From NCBI GenBank assembly GCA_046594885.1, contig JBKJRD010000077.1, forward strand, positions 1 through 18,517: a DNA stretch of 18,517 nt. The letters run 5' to 3'. Position numbers and translations under genes: made by a program. The DNA comes from Methylotenera_A sp046594885. GTDB lineage: Bacteria > Pseudomonadota > Gammaproteobacteria > Burkholderiales > Methylophilaceae. Of the stretch, positions 1-6,693 are shown one piece after another (position 1 is the first letter of the stretch; the number at the start of each line of letters is the position of its first letter). A model generated the notes under the pieces. It saw nothing but the letters and a program-made list of their open reading frames with translations. It did no database searches and was not told where the DNA came from.

Positions 1-138
1 TAACTATGGTTTATTTTTTGGCTGGATTTAGTCTTAGATTAAACTAAAAACATGCATTAACGCTTGAGTTTTTCAATGCAATCTAGCGTGCATAATTAGG
101 CGTGTGTTAAGCTACAAGTAATTTGGTAATGAATATTT

Positions 139-861
139 TTGAGTGTTAAATACATGATATCTGGACGCCGCAACCCTAAAAACAATGTTTTTTTATCTAA
201 GTTAAGCCCTGCGGTTTATGCGCAGATTTTGCCTGATTTAGAATTAATCTCTTTGCCAAGAGATTTTGATATGTATCAAAAGGCAGGAAAAATTGATTAT
301 ATTTACTTTCCAATCAGCAGCATTATTGCGGTTGTTAAAGTGTTAATGGATGGCGAAGCGCCAGAAATAGCCACCATTGGTAATGATGGTTTAGTGGGCA
401 CAGATGCGTTTATGGGCGTGTATTCGTTAACCAGCCGCGTTGTTGTGCAAAGCGCTGGCATGGCTTACCGTTTAAAAACCACAATTGCAAAAAAATTGTT
501 TGAAACAGAGCCGAATTTTAGGAACTTAGTATTGCGTTATATTCATGTCATTTTTTCACATTCTGCACAAATTGCCGCGTGCAATCGCTATCATCAATTA
601 CAGCAACAAGTCTGTCGCTTTTTATTAACTAGTTTAGATCGCTGGACATCCAATCGCATCAGCTTAACGCATCAACGCGTGGCAGATTTATTAGGCGTGA
701 GGCGCTCTGGCGTTTCTGAAGTGTCGGCCAACTTAGCCAAGCTGGGTTTTATTCAATATCACCGCGGCTGTGTAACGATTTTAGATCGAACAGGTTTAGA
801 AAAAATGGTGTGCGAATGTTATCAAGTGATGAAGCAAGAGAACGACTTGTTTTTGGCATAA
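139..861 (+). CDS. Crp/Fnr-family transcriptional regulator
   Basis: Probable DNA-binding regulator with an N-terminal cyclic-nucleotide-binding-like beta-roll (about residues 20-135) and a C-terminal winged helix (about 150-225). The beta-roll signature is the stretch around YIYFPISSIIAVVKV followed by EIATIGNDGLVG. The helix-turn-helix is the segment LTHQRVADLLGVRRSGVSEV (about 178-197). There is no Fnr-like N-terminal cysteine cluster and no recognisable cAMP-binding arginine/serine pair, so the ligand is unknown. This subtype is common in alphaproteobacteria and methylotrophs as an uncharacterised Crp-like protein. The longest reading uses a TTG start at 139. An ATG at 154 (235 aa) is equally possible and has GAG about 10 nt upstream, so the start is uncertain. 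It stands alone, with about 180 bp before the next gene. The target genes cannot be inferred. Confidence 0.85.
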   Translation: MSVKYMISGRRNPKNNVFLSKLSPAVYAQILPDLELISLPRDFDMYQKAGKIDYIYFPISSIIAVVKVLMDGEAPEIATIGNDGLVGTDAFMGVYSLTSRVVVQSAGMAYRLKTTIAKKLFETEPNFRNLVLRYIHVIFSHSAQIAACNRYHQLQQQVCRFLLTSLDRWTSNRISLTHQRVADLLGVRRSGVSEVSANLAKLGFIQYHRGCVTILDRTGLEKMVCECYQVMKQENDLFLA

Positions 862-944
862 TTTTTACCTAAAAAAAATGGTTAAGTCACCAATCAAAAT
901 TAACCTGTATTGCTACAAGTATTCATAGCACTTCGGTGTTAAGC

Positions 945-964
945 TTGGTACGTTGGCGTACCAA
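945..964. repeat. Perfect 8-bp inverted repeat (TTGGTACG/CGTACCAA)
   Basis: TTGGTACG (945-952) and CGTACCAA (957-964) are separated by TTGG in the 184-bp spacer between the Crp-like and GAF genes. No T-run follows on the + strand, so it is not a classical terminator for the upstream gene. It could be an operator or a weak transcript hairpin. It lies about 80 bp before the GAF gene start. Confidence 0.5.
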
Positions 965-1045
965 AATTCTAGACAATCAAATTTAATATATCTCGTTGTA
1001 GTATTTTAAATTTTTTATACTTTAAATCACTTAAACGAGAGTCAA

Positions 1046-1564
1046 ATGAGCGAACAAAATCTAGACTTAAAAGTGCAGGGCCATTTAAGCGACTTGTTAA
1101 AATTAAAAATATTAAATTCGCAATATGAAACAGTGTTTGATTCAATTGCACGTATTGCCAGCGATGTTTGCGATACACCAATCGCGTTGATTTCCGTACT
1201 AGATGAAAGTCATCAGCGGTTTTTAGGCAATGTAGGTTTACATAGCCTGACCGAGATTCCCAAAGAGATTTCATTTTGCCAACACGTCAATTACCAAAAT
1301 GATTTTTTTGAAGTGGCAGACGCTACTCAGGATGAGCGGTTTTGGGATAACCCATTAGTCACTGGTAATCCGCACATTCGCTTTTACTGTGGCGTGCCGT
1401 TTAAATTGCCCATGGGCGAAAATATTGGCACGCTTTGCATCATTGATATCAAGCCTAATTATTTAAATGAAGCCCAACGTAAAACCCTTGCCGGTCTTGC
1501 AAAATTAGCCGCACAAATACTGATGTTGCGCGAAAGCAATGTGAAGAAAAGTGAGTTGGTATAA
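1046..1564 (+). CDS. Stand-alone GAF-domain protein
   Basis: A 172-aa protein made of essentially one GAF domain (about residues 25-160). Typical features are the TPIALISVLDESHQRFLG strand-turn, the IPKEISFCQHV segment, the FYCGVPFKLPMGENIGTLCIID core and the closing helix KTLAGLAKLAAQI. No kinase, cyclase, GGDEF or DNA-binding domain is attached, so any output must go through a partner. Such single GAF proteins may bind a small molecule or sense redox state; Cys46 and Cys58 lie within the domain, but their role is unknown. The ATG at 1046 is preceded by ACGAGAG about 6 nt upstream, which serves as a ribosome-binding site. The gene is followed by an intrinsic terminator at 1634, so it is probably monocistronic. 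Confidence 0.8.
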   Translation: MSEQNLDLKVQGHLSDLLKLKILNSQYETVFDSIARIASDVCDTPIALISVLDESHQRFLGNVGLHSLTEIPKEISFCQHVNYQNDFFEVADATQDERFWDNPLVTGNPHIRFYCGVPFKLPMGENIGTLCIIDIKPNYLNEAQRKTLAGLAKLAAQILMLRESNVKKSELV

Positions 1565-1633
1565 ACCTTTGTCTAGTGTTTTGAAATAACTTATCCCAAA
1601 AATTGTAAAACTTTTTTAAATTATATTTTCCCT

Positions 1634-1660
1634 AAGCCGCTCATGCTAGCGGCTTTTTTA
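1634..1660 (+). terminator. Rho-independent terminator after the GAF gene
   Basis: A perfect 8-bp GC-rich stem, AAGCCGCT (1634-1641) and AGCGGCTT (1648-1655), with a 6-nt loop is followed by a run of T to 1659. It lies 70 bp after the stop codon of the GAF gene. Confidence 0.9.
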
Positions 1661-1783
1661 TGCTTATTTGCAGGTTAAGTATTCTATTTAATTGCTTTAA
1701 AGCATTGCTTTTGTCATGACTTAACCCTTTTTTTTGCCCAAATATTCGCAGTGTTTGCCTGCGCATTGCATTTAATTACGCAC

Positions 1784-1821
1784 GCACCAAATCAGTGTGT
1801 AGCGCGCACCAATATTGTGCA
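1784..1821. promoter_or_regulatory. Two tandem GCAC-N7-GTGY elements, possible activator sites
   Basis: GCACCAAATCAGTGTG (1784-1799) and GCACCAATATTGTGCA (1806-1821) start 22 bp apart, about two helical turns. They lie 107-144 bp upstream of the sigma-54-like promoter at 1928, a usual distance for an enhancer-binding protein. They resemble NtrC sites, but the half-site spacing is 7 rather than the NtrC-typical 8 bases, so the activator is unidentified. Confidence 0.35.
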
Positions 1822-1875
1822 AAATGCTATTTTTGTTGGTTTAAATATAGTTAAAATAACGGCCTAAAATGACCT

Positions 1876-1906
1876 AAAGCCTGTATTTATAAGGCTTTCA
1901 AGCCTT
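1876..1906. repeat. Overlapping inverted repeats upstream of the promoter
   Basis: AAAGCCT (1876-1882) pairs with AGGCTTT (1892-1898). Alternatively AAGGCTT (1891-1897) pairs with AAGCCTT (1900-1906). The two hairpins share the middle arm and cannot form together. There is no T-tract, so this is not a terminator. Confidence 0.4.
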
Positions 1907-1927
1907 GTGCAAAGCGCAGTATTAAAT

Positions 1928-1943
1928 TGGAATGTTAATTGCT
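1928..1943 (+). promoter_or_regulatory. Sigma-54 (RpoN) type promoter candidate
   Basis: TGGAATGTTAATTGCT matches the -24/-12 consensus TGGCACG-N4-TTGCW with exact GG-to-GC spacing (10 nt between the dinucleotides), the full TTGCT element and two mismatches in the -24 box. Start of transcription would be near 1954, about 60 nt before the ATG at 2016. No competing sigma-70 promoter stands out. Confidence 0.5.
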
Positions 1944-1981
1944 ATGTTTAATATATAAAGCAACATCATTTACTTAAATCA

Positions 1982-1999
1982 CTGGTTTAGAAAAACCAG
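1982..1999 (+). promoter_or_regulatory. 5'-leader hairpin next to the ribosome-binding site
   Basis: CTGGTTT (1982-1988), loop AGAA, AAACCAG (1993-1999) form a perfect 7-bp stem. It ends 7 nt before the ATAGGAAAG ribosome-binding site (2007-2015 region) of the protease gene. It could stabilise the mRNA or modulate initiation. Confidence 0.4.
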
Positions 2000-2015
2000 C
2001 TGCAGATAGGAAAGC

Positions 2016-2972
2016 ATGATGATTCAACATTACTTCGCTAAATTTAATACACTATTGCTACTGTTATGCATGGCAAATGCTGCGTGGGCAATGCCTGAAA
2101 AAAGCATGGTGAGCGAGCTCAGTCATAGTGTATTGCGCGTAAAAGTTAAGTTGCCAAATGGCAGTGTTGGATTGGGTTCTGCCGTGGTGATTGGTAAAAA
2201 TGAGGTGATTACCAATTGCCACGTGGTAAACGACGCAAGCAATGTTGCGGTGATAATCAATGACAAACCACACGCAGCGATTGCGATCAAAGCCGATTGG
2301 CACCATGATTTATGCATGCTTACCGTTGAAAATTTAGCTGTGCCAGCGGTTAAGTTAGGCGCTAGCAACAATTTGCAATACGACGATTCATTTTTTACAG
2401 TCGGTTATCCAGATGAAACCAAAGTGCCCGTGAGTACCTATGGCGTGGTGAAAGGCTTGTTTCCAATGGATGACAGTGTGATTATCCGTGCCAGCAGCGC
2501 ATTTAGATTAGGCGCCAGTGGCGGCGGTGCGTTTGACGATGCAGGTAATTTGGTCGGCATTATTACGCTTAAAAGCAAAGGCGTTAGCGCTTATTATTAC
2601 TATATGCCTGTGGAATGGGTGCAGGCATTGATGCTTAAACCAGCTCAATCTTTAGGCGCTAAAAGCGAGAAACCTTTCTGGGCGATGGATGCGAAACAAC
2701 GGCCTTATTTTATGCAAGTGGTTAAACCTTACTTAACACAAGAATGGACAGCATTATTAACTGTGGCCACGCAATGGGTGCAAACTGAGCCTAACACGGC
2801 GGAATCTTGGTTTTATTTAGCTGCTGCCGAATATGCAACAGAAGATTTTGTCCAAGCAGAAGCGCATTTTAGAAAAGTGATAGCACTGAATAGTCACCAC
2901 AGCCAAGCGCAAGATTATTTGCAAAAATTAGCACAAAGAACAATTAATACTCACTTAGCGCAACTAAACTAA
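2016..2972 (+). CDS. Exported trypsin-like serine protease with C-terminal TPR-like tail
   Basis: Probable periplasmic or secreted S1-type (HtrA-like fold) protease of 318 aa. Residues 1-25 form a signal peptide with a leucine-rich core and an AWA cleavage site before Met26. The catalytic triad is visible: His69 in ITNCHVV, Asp98 in HHDLCML and Ser168 in LGASGGGAF, where the family usually has GNSGGP. There is no PDZ domain. Instead, about residues 240-310 look like one or two TPR-type helical repeats (WFYLAAAEYATEDFVQAEAHFRKVI), probably a protein-interaction tail. The start at 2016 has ATAGGAAAG upstream and a second ATG directly follows. It has its own long control region with a sigma-54-like promoter, and it converges with the receiver gene at a distance of only 9 bp. 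Substrate unknown. Confidence 0.85.
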   Translation: MMIQHYFAKFNTLLLLLCMANAAWAMPEKSMVSELSHSVLRVKVKLPNGSVGLGSAVVIGKNEVITNCHVVNDASNVAVIINDKPHAAIAIKADWHHDLCMLTVENLAVPAVKLGASNNLQYDDSFFTVGYPDETKVPVSTYGVVKGLFPMDDSVIIRASSAFRLGASGGGAFDDAGNLVGIITLKSKGVSAYYYYMPVEWVQALMLKPAQSLGAKSEKPFWAMDAKQRPYFMQVVKPYLTQEWTALLTVATQWVQTEPNTAESWFYLAAAEYATEDFVQAEAHFRKVIALNSHHSQAQDYLQKLAQRTINTHLAQLN

Positions 2973-2981
2973 ATTATTCGT

Positions 2982-3458
2982 CTATTTAAATGTTTTACCT
3001 AGTTGATGCGCATGTTGAATTGGCTGAATTACGGTATTCAATGATTTTAGCTGGCGGTACAGCATGCGCGTTTCAATCAAGTTCCAAACGCGCAACATCG
3101 CCTCTATGGTATCAAATGGCTTGGTTAAAAAGTCTTTGGCGCCCAAGGCTAAGGCTTTTCTTTTTGCGGCTATGGTTGCGTCGGCGGTTAACACCAATAC
3201 TGGTAAATATTCATCTTTAGCAATATGCCGCGATAGCATTTCTAACACCGCGTAACCATCGAGTTCAGGCATCATCAAATCTAATAAAATTAAATCGGGT
3301 TCAAAGGCTTTAAATAAATCTAGCGCGCGCGTTGAATCTGCCGTGCTAATCACCTGCTGAAAACCTTCTCTTGCCAACAAGTCTTCTAACAGCCTTAAAT
3401 TCGCTTCTGCGTCATCAATCACTAAAATTTTGGCATTTAAGATATCAGCTTCGGTCAT
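2982..3458 (-). CDS. Single-domain response regulator (CheY-like receiver)
   Basis: A 158-aa receiver domain (about residues 10-130) without a DNA-binding or enzymatic output domain. Acidic pair Asp15-Asp16 in VIDDAE, phospho-acceptor Asp60 in LILLDLMMPELDGY, switch Thr91 in LVLTADA and Lys113 in FLTKPF are all present, so it should be phosphorylatable. A short helical tail of about 30 residues follows. Its 5' end overlaps the 3' end of the hybrid histidine kinase by 14 nt, so the two are translationally linked and the receiver is probably the kinase's partner. Output may be by protein-protein interaction or phosphate relay. A domain-only receiver behind a hybrid kinase is common in proteobacteria. 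Confidence 0.9.
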   Translation of the reverse strand: MTEADILNAKILVIDDAEANLRLLEDLLAREGFQQVISTADSTRALDLFKAFEPDLILLDLMMPELDGYAVLEMLSRHIAKDEYLPVLVLTADATIAAKRKALALGAKDFLTKPFDTIEAMLRVWNLIETRMLYRQLKSLNTVIQPIQHAHQLGKTFK

Positions 3459-5436
3459 ATTGGCTTCTTGGGTTTAATAGTTCTCTTAATTTTTTGTTGA
3501 ATACGGCAACATCTAAAGGCTTGGTCATATAGTGCGTTACGCCAGCACGATTAAGCCGCGCAATGGTTTCAGGCAAGGCGTCAGCACTTAATATCATCAT
3601 CGGAATATGTTTAAATTGAGCATCTGCATTAACGAAATCCACCAAGTTTTCTCCTGAGCCGTCTGGCAAATGCAAATCAATCAGCAATAATGACGGTAAA
3701 ACTTCGGTTAAGTATTGCTTGGCATCTTTGATGGTGGTCACGCAATGAATGCGTAAATCGCGTTGCCGCTGAATAATGGCTTCAACCAAGGCGCGGTTGC
3801 TCATATTATCTTCTACATAAAGAATAGAGTGTTTACTATTAAGTGGCAACGGTTTTTTAGTTTGTGTTGGTTGCAGGTTTATATTGGACTCTATGCTAGG
3901 TTGGCATGCGTCAATTTCGATCCAAAATAAACTTTTATCTTCTGCCACATGAATGCTACCGTGCATCGACAACACAATTTGTTTGGATAATGCAAGCCCA
4001 AGACCAGTACCCTCAATTTTTGTTTGTTCTGCGCCTAAGCGGTCAAAAGGCGTAAACAAGCGTTCTTTTAAGCTATGCGCGATGCCTTGGCCTTCATCGA
4101 ACACTTCAATGATGATTTGATCTTGTCGGCGATAGGCGTTCAATTGCACAACCGAGTTAACAGGGCCATATTTAAGCGCATTTGACAGCAGATTAAGCAC
4201 AACCTGCAGCAGCTTTTGGCGATTCGCCATCGCCCACAAATCAAGGGCAACTTCGCCTTTAATCTCAATGTCTCTAATTTTACCAATCGGCGCAATATAA
4301 TGTTTGGCTTCATCTAGTAAAGTATTCACCTCAATGGGCGCTAGTTCTAAAGAAATCTCACCCGATTCGATTCTGGCGATTTCGAGCACTTCATTTATCA
4401 ACTTAAGCAAATGCTGCCCTGCACCTAAAATTAACGATACGCTATCGCGCTGCTTGCCTGGCGATAAATCTTGTTCTAATAACTGTGCAAACCCCAAAAT
4501 AGCATTGAGCGGCGTTCTCAGTTCGTGGCTGGTTCTCGACAAAAACATACTTTTTGAGTCGCTGGCTTCTTCCGCCTCTTGCCTTGCTTGTAATGAATCG
4601 CTGATATTTTTAGCCAATAATTGCGAAGCATGGTCCAGTTCATCAGATAGCTGACCTAACTCATCTCGGCTGCTAGATGGCAAATCGAGTTTTTCGGCTT
4701 TGGCAAGGTGCGCTGCAGAATCGCGTAATAATCTTACGCGCTTGACAATAGTGCGCGAGAAAATCCATACCGCGACTAACGAGCCGACAATGCCTGAAAA
4801 AGCGGCAATTAAAGTAATGATAATGTGCCGCTTACGTTGCTTGACGACATCTTCTTGGTCTTTGGCAACTAAAATCGCTTCTTCGGCATTCAGGCGTTCA
4901 ATTTCAAATCTGAGCTTATCTAGGGTGTTCACTTGCGATTTAAACTTGGCGATTAATTCATCAGAAGCAATGCTGGATTCATATTCGGATAGGATTCTTA
5001 AGTCGTGCAGGTTTTGTTCAACCAAAGGATGAATGGCTGATAAACGTTTTTTTTGTGCCGCATTGTCCAGTTGAATTTCTAGTGCGGTCAACGAGGCGGG
5101 TAACTTATTTTCAACCTGAAAAAATATATTTAAAAAATGTTTATCACCAGTTAATAAATAATCCCGTACGCCGGTTGAGGCCTCAATTAACATGGTGTGC
5201 ACTTCTTGAATATCGCGCTGATTTTGCAAAGCCAAGCGCAGTTTATTTTCCAATTGAGTCGATGTCTGCTCTCTGATATATAAAGAGCCAAGCGAAGCCA
5301 GCAAAACCAATAACGGCAGCGCGATTACGCACATGCCTTTTATGCCCAGTGGCAAATCTTGCCAAGCCTGTGCAATCCATGCCAGTGGCTGAAAACCACT
5401 CTGCTTAACCGATTGTGTTAGCGTATTTTTGCTCAT
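3445..5436 (-). CDS. CHASE3-type hybrid sensor histidine kinase
   Basis: Membrane sensor kinase of 663 aa. Order: transmembrane helix 1 (about 31-54), periplasmic helical CHASE3-like sensor (about 55-200), transmembrane helix 2 (about 205-226), HAMP (about 227-280), HisKA with phospho-acceptor His304 in SRTSHELRTPLN, HATPase_c with N box NLLSNALKYG (415-424), G1 box DEGQGIA (447-453) and G2 box GTGLGLAL (476-483), then a C-terminal receiver with acidic pair Glu542-Asp543, phospho-acceptor Asp587 in LIDLHLPDGSG and Lys639. No HPt domain is present, so a relay would need a separate HPt, or the C-terminal receiver acts as a brake. It lies 36 bp after the LuxR-type gene and overlaps the receiver gene, forming an operon. 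The stimulus is unknown; CHASE3 domains often respond to external small ligands. Confidence 0.93.
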   Translation of the reverse strand: MSKNTLTQSVKQSGFQPLAWIAQAWQDLPLGIKGMCVIALPLLVLLASLGSLYIREQTSTQLENKLRLALQNQRDIQEVHTMLIEASTGVRDYLLTGDKHFLNIFFQVENKLPASLTALEIQLDNAAQKKRLSAIHPLVEQNLHDLRILSEYESSIASDELIAKFKSQVNTLDKLRFEIERLNAEEAILVAKDQEDVVKQRKRHIIITLIAAFSGIVGSLVAVWIFSRTIVKRVRLLRDSAAHLAKAEKLDLPSSSRDELGQLSDELDHASQLLAKNISDSLQARQEAEEASDSKSMFLSRTSHELRTPLNAILGFAQLLEQDLSPGKQRDSVSLILGAGQHLLKLINEVLEIARIESGEISLELAPIEVNTLLDEAKHYIAPIGKIRDIEIKGEVALDLWAMANRQKLLQVVLNLLSNALKYGPVNSVVQLNAYRRQDQIIIEVFDEGQGIAHSLKERLFTPFDRLGAEQTKIEGTGLGLALSKQIVLSMHGSIHVAEDKSLFWIEIDACQPSIESNINLQPTQTKKPLPLNSKHSILYVEDNMSNRALVEAIIQRQRDLRIHCVTTIKDAKQYLTEVLPSLLLIDLHLPDGSGENLVDFVNADAQFKHIPMMILSADALPETIARLNRAGVTHYMTKPLDVAVFNKKLRELLNPRSQYDRS

Positions 5437-5472
5437 TTTAGCGAGTGTGCATCATTGCTTGAGTTTGCTTTT

Positions 5473-6249
5473 TTAAGATTTATACCCAAGTTCTACGGCT
5501 TTAACGGCGGCTTGGGTTCTATCTTTTACACCTAATTTATATAAAATGCGTTCCACATGAATTTTAGCTGTTCCGGGCGCAATGCCTAGCTTTGCGCCTA
5601 GTGCATTATTACTTAAGCCAGAAGGCAAAAGTGCCATAATTTCGCGCTCTCTAGGGGTTAAGCTTGCTAATATTGTTTGGTCACCTTCACTACGAACAGG
5701 CCCTTGATATTGCGATATGGCTAAGCCAATCAACCCCGAAAAGGTTTGCAATGTTTCTTTTTCTGCAGGTTCCAACAGCAGTTTTTTGCCAGAAAGCGCA
5801 ATAATGCCTTTGCCGTGTCTGTTTAAAGCAATCGGAATCAAACACTCATGATGATGTGTGTCGCCATGTGTCCATAATGGCGCGCTTTTATTTTCATACA
5901 GTGCAAACTGCACTGGATTTTTGAGCATCATGGCCAATATGCCCATCATGGGAATTCGTGCGCCTACAGGCAAAGTTTGACCTACTTGGCTATATACAAC
6001 GAGTTTTCCTGAGTTTTCTATGGCTAACAACGCATGCTGTGCTGATAATAAACTGCACAGCGTATGCAGCAAACTATCTGAGGCAGTCACACTCCAGCCA
6101 TGTTCAAAAAGTTGCTGCCCTAAATGCAGATAGAGCCTTAAATGCGCGTCGCTGGCCTGCGTTTTTTTAAGGCTTTCTCTTAGTGCGCGCGCACTTGTTG
6201 GCTGTTCTAATATTGGCTGTTTTAAATGGTTAAGTATGTCGTTTGGCAT
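5473..6249 (-). CDS. LuxR-type transcriptional regulator with GAF-like sensor region
   Basis: A 258-aa protein. The C-terminal GerE/LuxR helix-turn-helix (about 195-255) is clear: LTPREREIMALLPSGLSNNALGAKLGIAPGTAKIHVERIL, ending in KLGVKDRTQAAVKAVELG. The N-terminal part (about 35-182) reads as a divergent GAF-like alpha/beta domain (SLLSAQHALLAI, LIPIALNRHGKGIIALS, LQTFSGLIGLAISQ). It lacks a receiver domain and the acyl-homoserine-lactone binding signature. It is the first gene of the operon with the hybrid kinase and receiver, and is divergent from the two small exported protein genes, whose upstream region carries a LuxR-box-like inverted repeat. The ATG at 6249 lies inside a perfect 14-bp palindrome and has no good Shine-Dalgarno; a TATACT hexamer (6259-6264, minus) sits just upstream, so the transcript may be nearly leaderless. 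Confidence 0.85.
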   Translation of the reverse strand: MPNDILNHLKQPILEQPTSARALRESLKKTQASDAHLRLYLHLGQQLFEHGWSVTASDSLLHTLCSLLSAQHALLAIENSGKLVVYSQVGQTLPVGARIPMMGILAMMLKNPVQFALYENKSAPLWTHGDTHHHECLIPIALNRHGKGIIALSGKKLLLEPAEKETLQTFSGLIGLAISQYQGPVRSEGDQTILASLTPREREIMALLPSGLSNNALGAKLGIAPGTAKIHVERILYKLGVKDRTQAAVKAVELGYKS

Positions 6250-6256
6250 ATGCCAA
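6243..6256. repeat. 14-bp perfect palindrome over the LuxR-type gene start codon
   Basis: TTGGCATATGCCAA is fully self-complementary and contains the minus-strand ATG (6247-6249). It could be an autoregulatory operator or an mRNA fold that hides the start codon. Confidence 0.5.
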
Positions 6257-6270
6257 GTAGTATATACCGT

Positions 6271-6288
6271 TCTACCTATTTCGGTAGA
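6271..6288. promoter_or_regulatory. LuxR-box-like inverted repeat TCTACC-N6-GGTAGA
   Basis: Perfect 6-bp arms TCTACC (6271-6276) and GGTAGA (6283-6288) flank TATTTC. The centre is at about 6279.5. With the candidate -10 hexamer CATAAT (6311-6316) and a start near 6323, the centre falls at about -43, the position of class II activator sites that abut a poor -35 region. No good -35 hexamer is visible at 6288-6293, which fits activator dependence. The adjacent LuxR-type regulator is the natural candidate binder; this is inference. Confidence 0.5.
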
Positions 6289-6310
6289 TTTTTACTTTTC
6301 TTGAACCGCG

Positions 6311-6316
6311 CATAAT
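6311..6316 (+). promoter_or_regulatory. Candidate -10 element of the small exported protein operon
   Basis: CATAAT lies 22 bp beyond the TCTACC-N6-GGTAGA repeat and would give a leader of about 60 nt before the ATG at 6384. No matching -35 box is seen. Confidence 0.35.
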
Positions 6317-6383
6317 GCGTTTCATCGGAAAAGAATTCAAAATCCGAAACAAATTAAATCAAAAGTCAATTGGAGAAGAGAAA

Positions 6384-6656
6384 ATGAACAGTTTAAATTT
6401 AGCCGTAATCGTTTCTACAGCAGTTTTATTAGTAGCGGGTTCAGCAAGTGCAGGGGACGCATACACAAATAATGCGCATCAACAAAACTTGTCAAAACGA
6501 CCCTATGCCCAACCATTACCCGATAGTGCTTATCAAAAATCTGATGAGTTTGAGGGTGCAACATTGGTGCGCGGTGACTTGAGTGAAGAAGAAGCTGCGA
6601 TTAAGCAAGATAGACAAGTAATGCGTCTGAATAATTTATCAAAACGCCCATATTAA
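6384..6656 (+). CDS. Small exported protein with two NLSKRPY motifs (paralog 1)
   Basis: Predicted 90-aa precursor. An upstream in-frame ATG at 6315 overlaps the presumed -10 element; the ATG at 6384 has TGGAGAAGAG 4 nt upstream and begins with a classic signal peptide, so 6384 is chosen. Signal peptide residues 1-23 (core LAVIVSTAVLLVAG, cleavage SASA|GD). The mature part of about 67 aa is hydrophilic: a GD start, QNLSKRPY (34-41), an acidic middle with EFEGATLVRGD, then an exact second NLSKRPY as the last seven residues. No cysteines remain, no transmembrane segment, no recognised domain. It is clearly paralogous to the next gene. Function unknown. The repeated terminal motif suggests a binding or processing determinant, but nothing in the sequence proves this. 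Confidence 0.8.
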   Translation: MNSLNLAVIVSTAVLLVAGSASAGDAYTNNAHQQNLSKRPYAQPLPDSAYQKSDEFEGATLVRGDLSEEEAAIKQDRQVMRLNNLSKRPY

Positions 6657-6693
6657 GCGAAACATAATAGAGTAAATACAAAAGGAGATGAAC

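Larger units (their letters stand above)
1661..2015. other. Gene-free 355-bp region before the serine protease gene
   Basis: No convincing coding sequence is seen on either strand. From left to right it holds a 12-bp palindrome TGCTTTAAAGCA (1693-1704), two similar GCAC-N7-GTGY elements (1784-1799 and 1806-1821), an inverted-repeat cluster (1876-1906), a sigma-54-like promoter (1928-1943) and a 5'-leader hairpin (1982-1999). The length and content suggest regulatory DNA for the downstream gene. Confidence 0.55.

Noticed and set aside
111..921. Repeat GCTACAAGTA at 111-120 and 912-921 upstream of the Crp-like and GAF genes as a shared operator
   Set aside because: A 10-base direct repeat is expected by chance several times in a window this size, and the sequence has no symmetry.
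969..1274. Minus-strand reading frame opposite the GAF gene
   Set aside because: Overlaps the well-supported GAF coding sequence, and its protein shows no domain-like features.
1784..1821. Two canonical NtrC binding sites
   Set aside because: Half-sites GCAC and GTGY are 7 bases apart in both copies, while the NtrC pattern has 8. They are kept as unassigned activator sites instead.
2973..2981. Shared bidirectional terminator between the protease and receiver genes
   Set aside because: Only 9 bp separate the two stop codons and no hairpin is visible there; transcripts must end inside the opposing genes or by other means.
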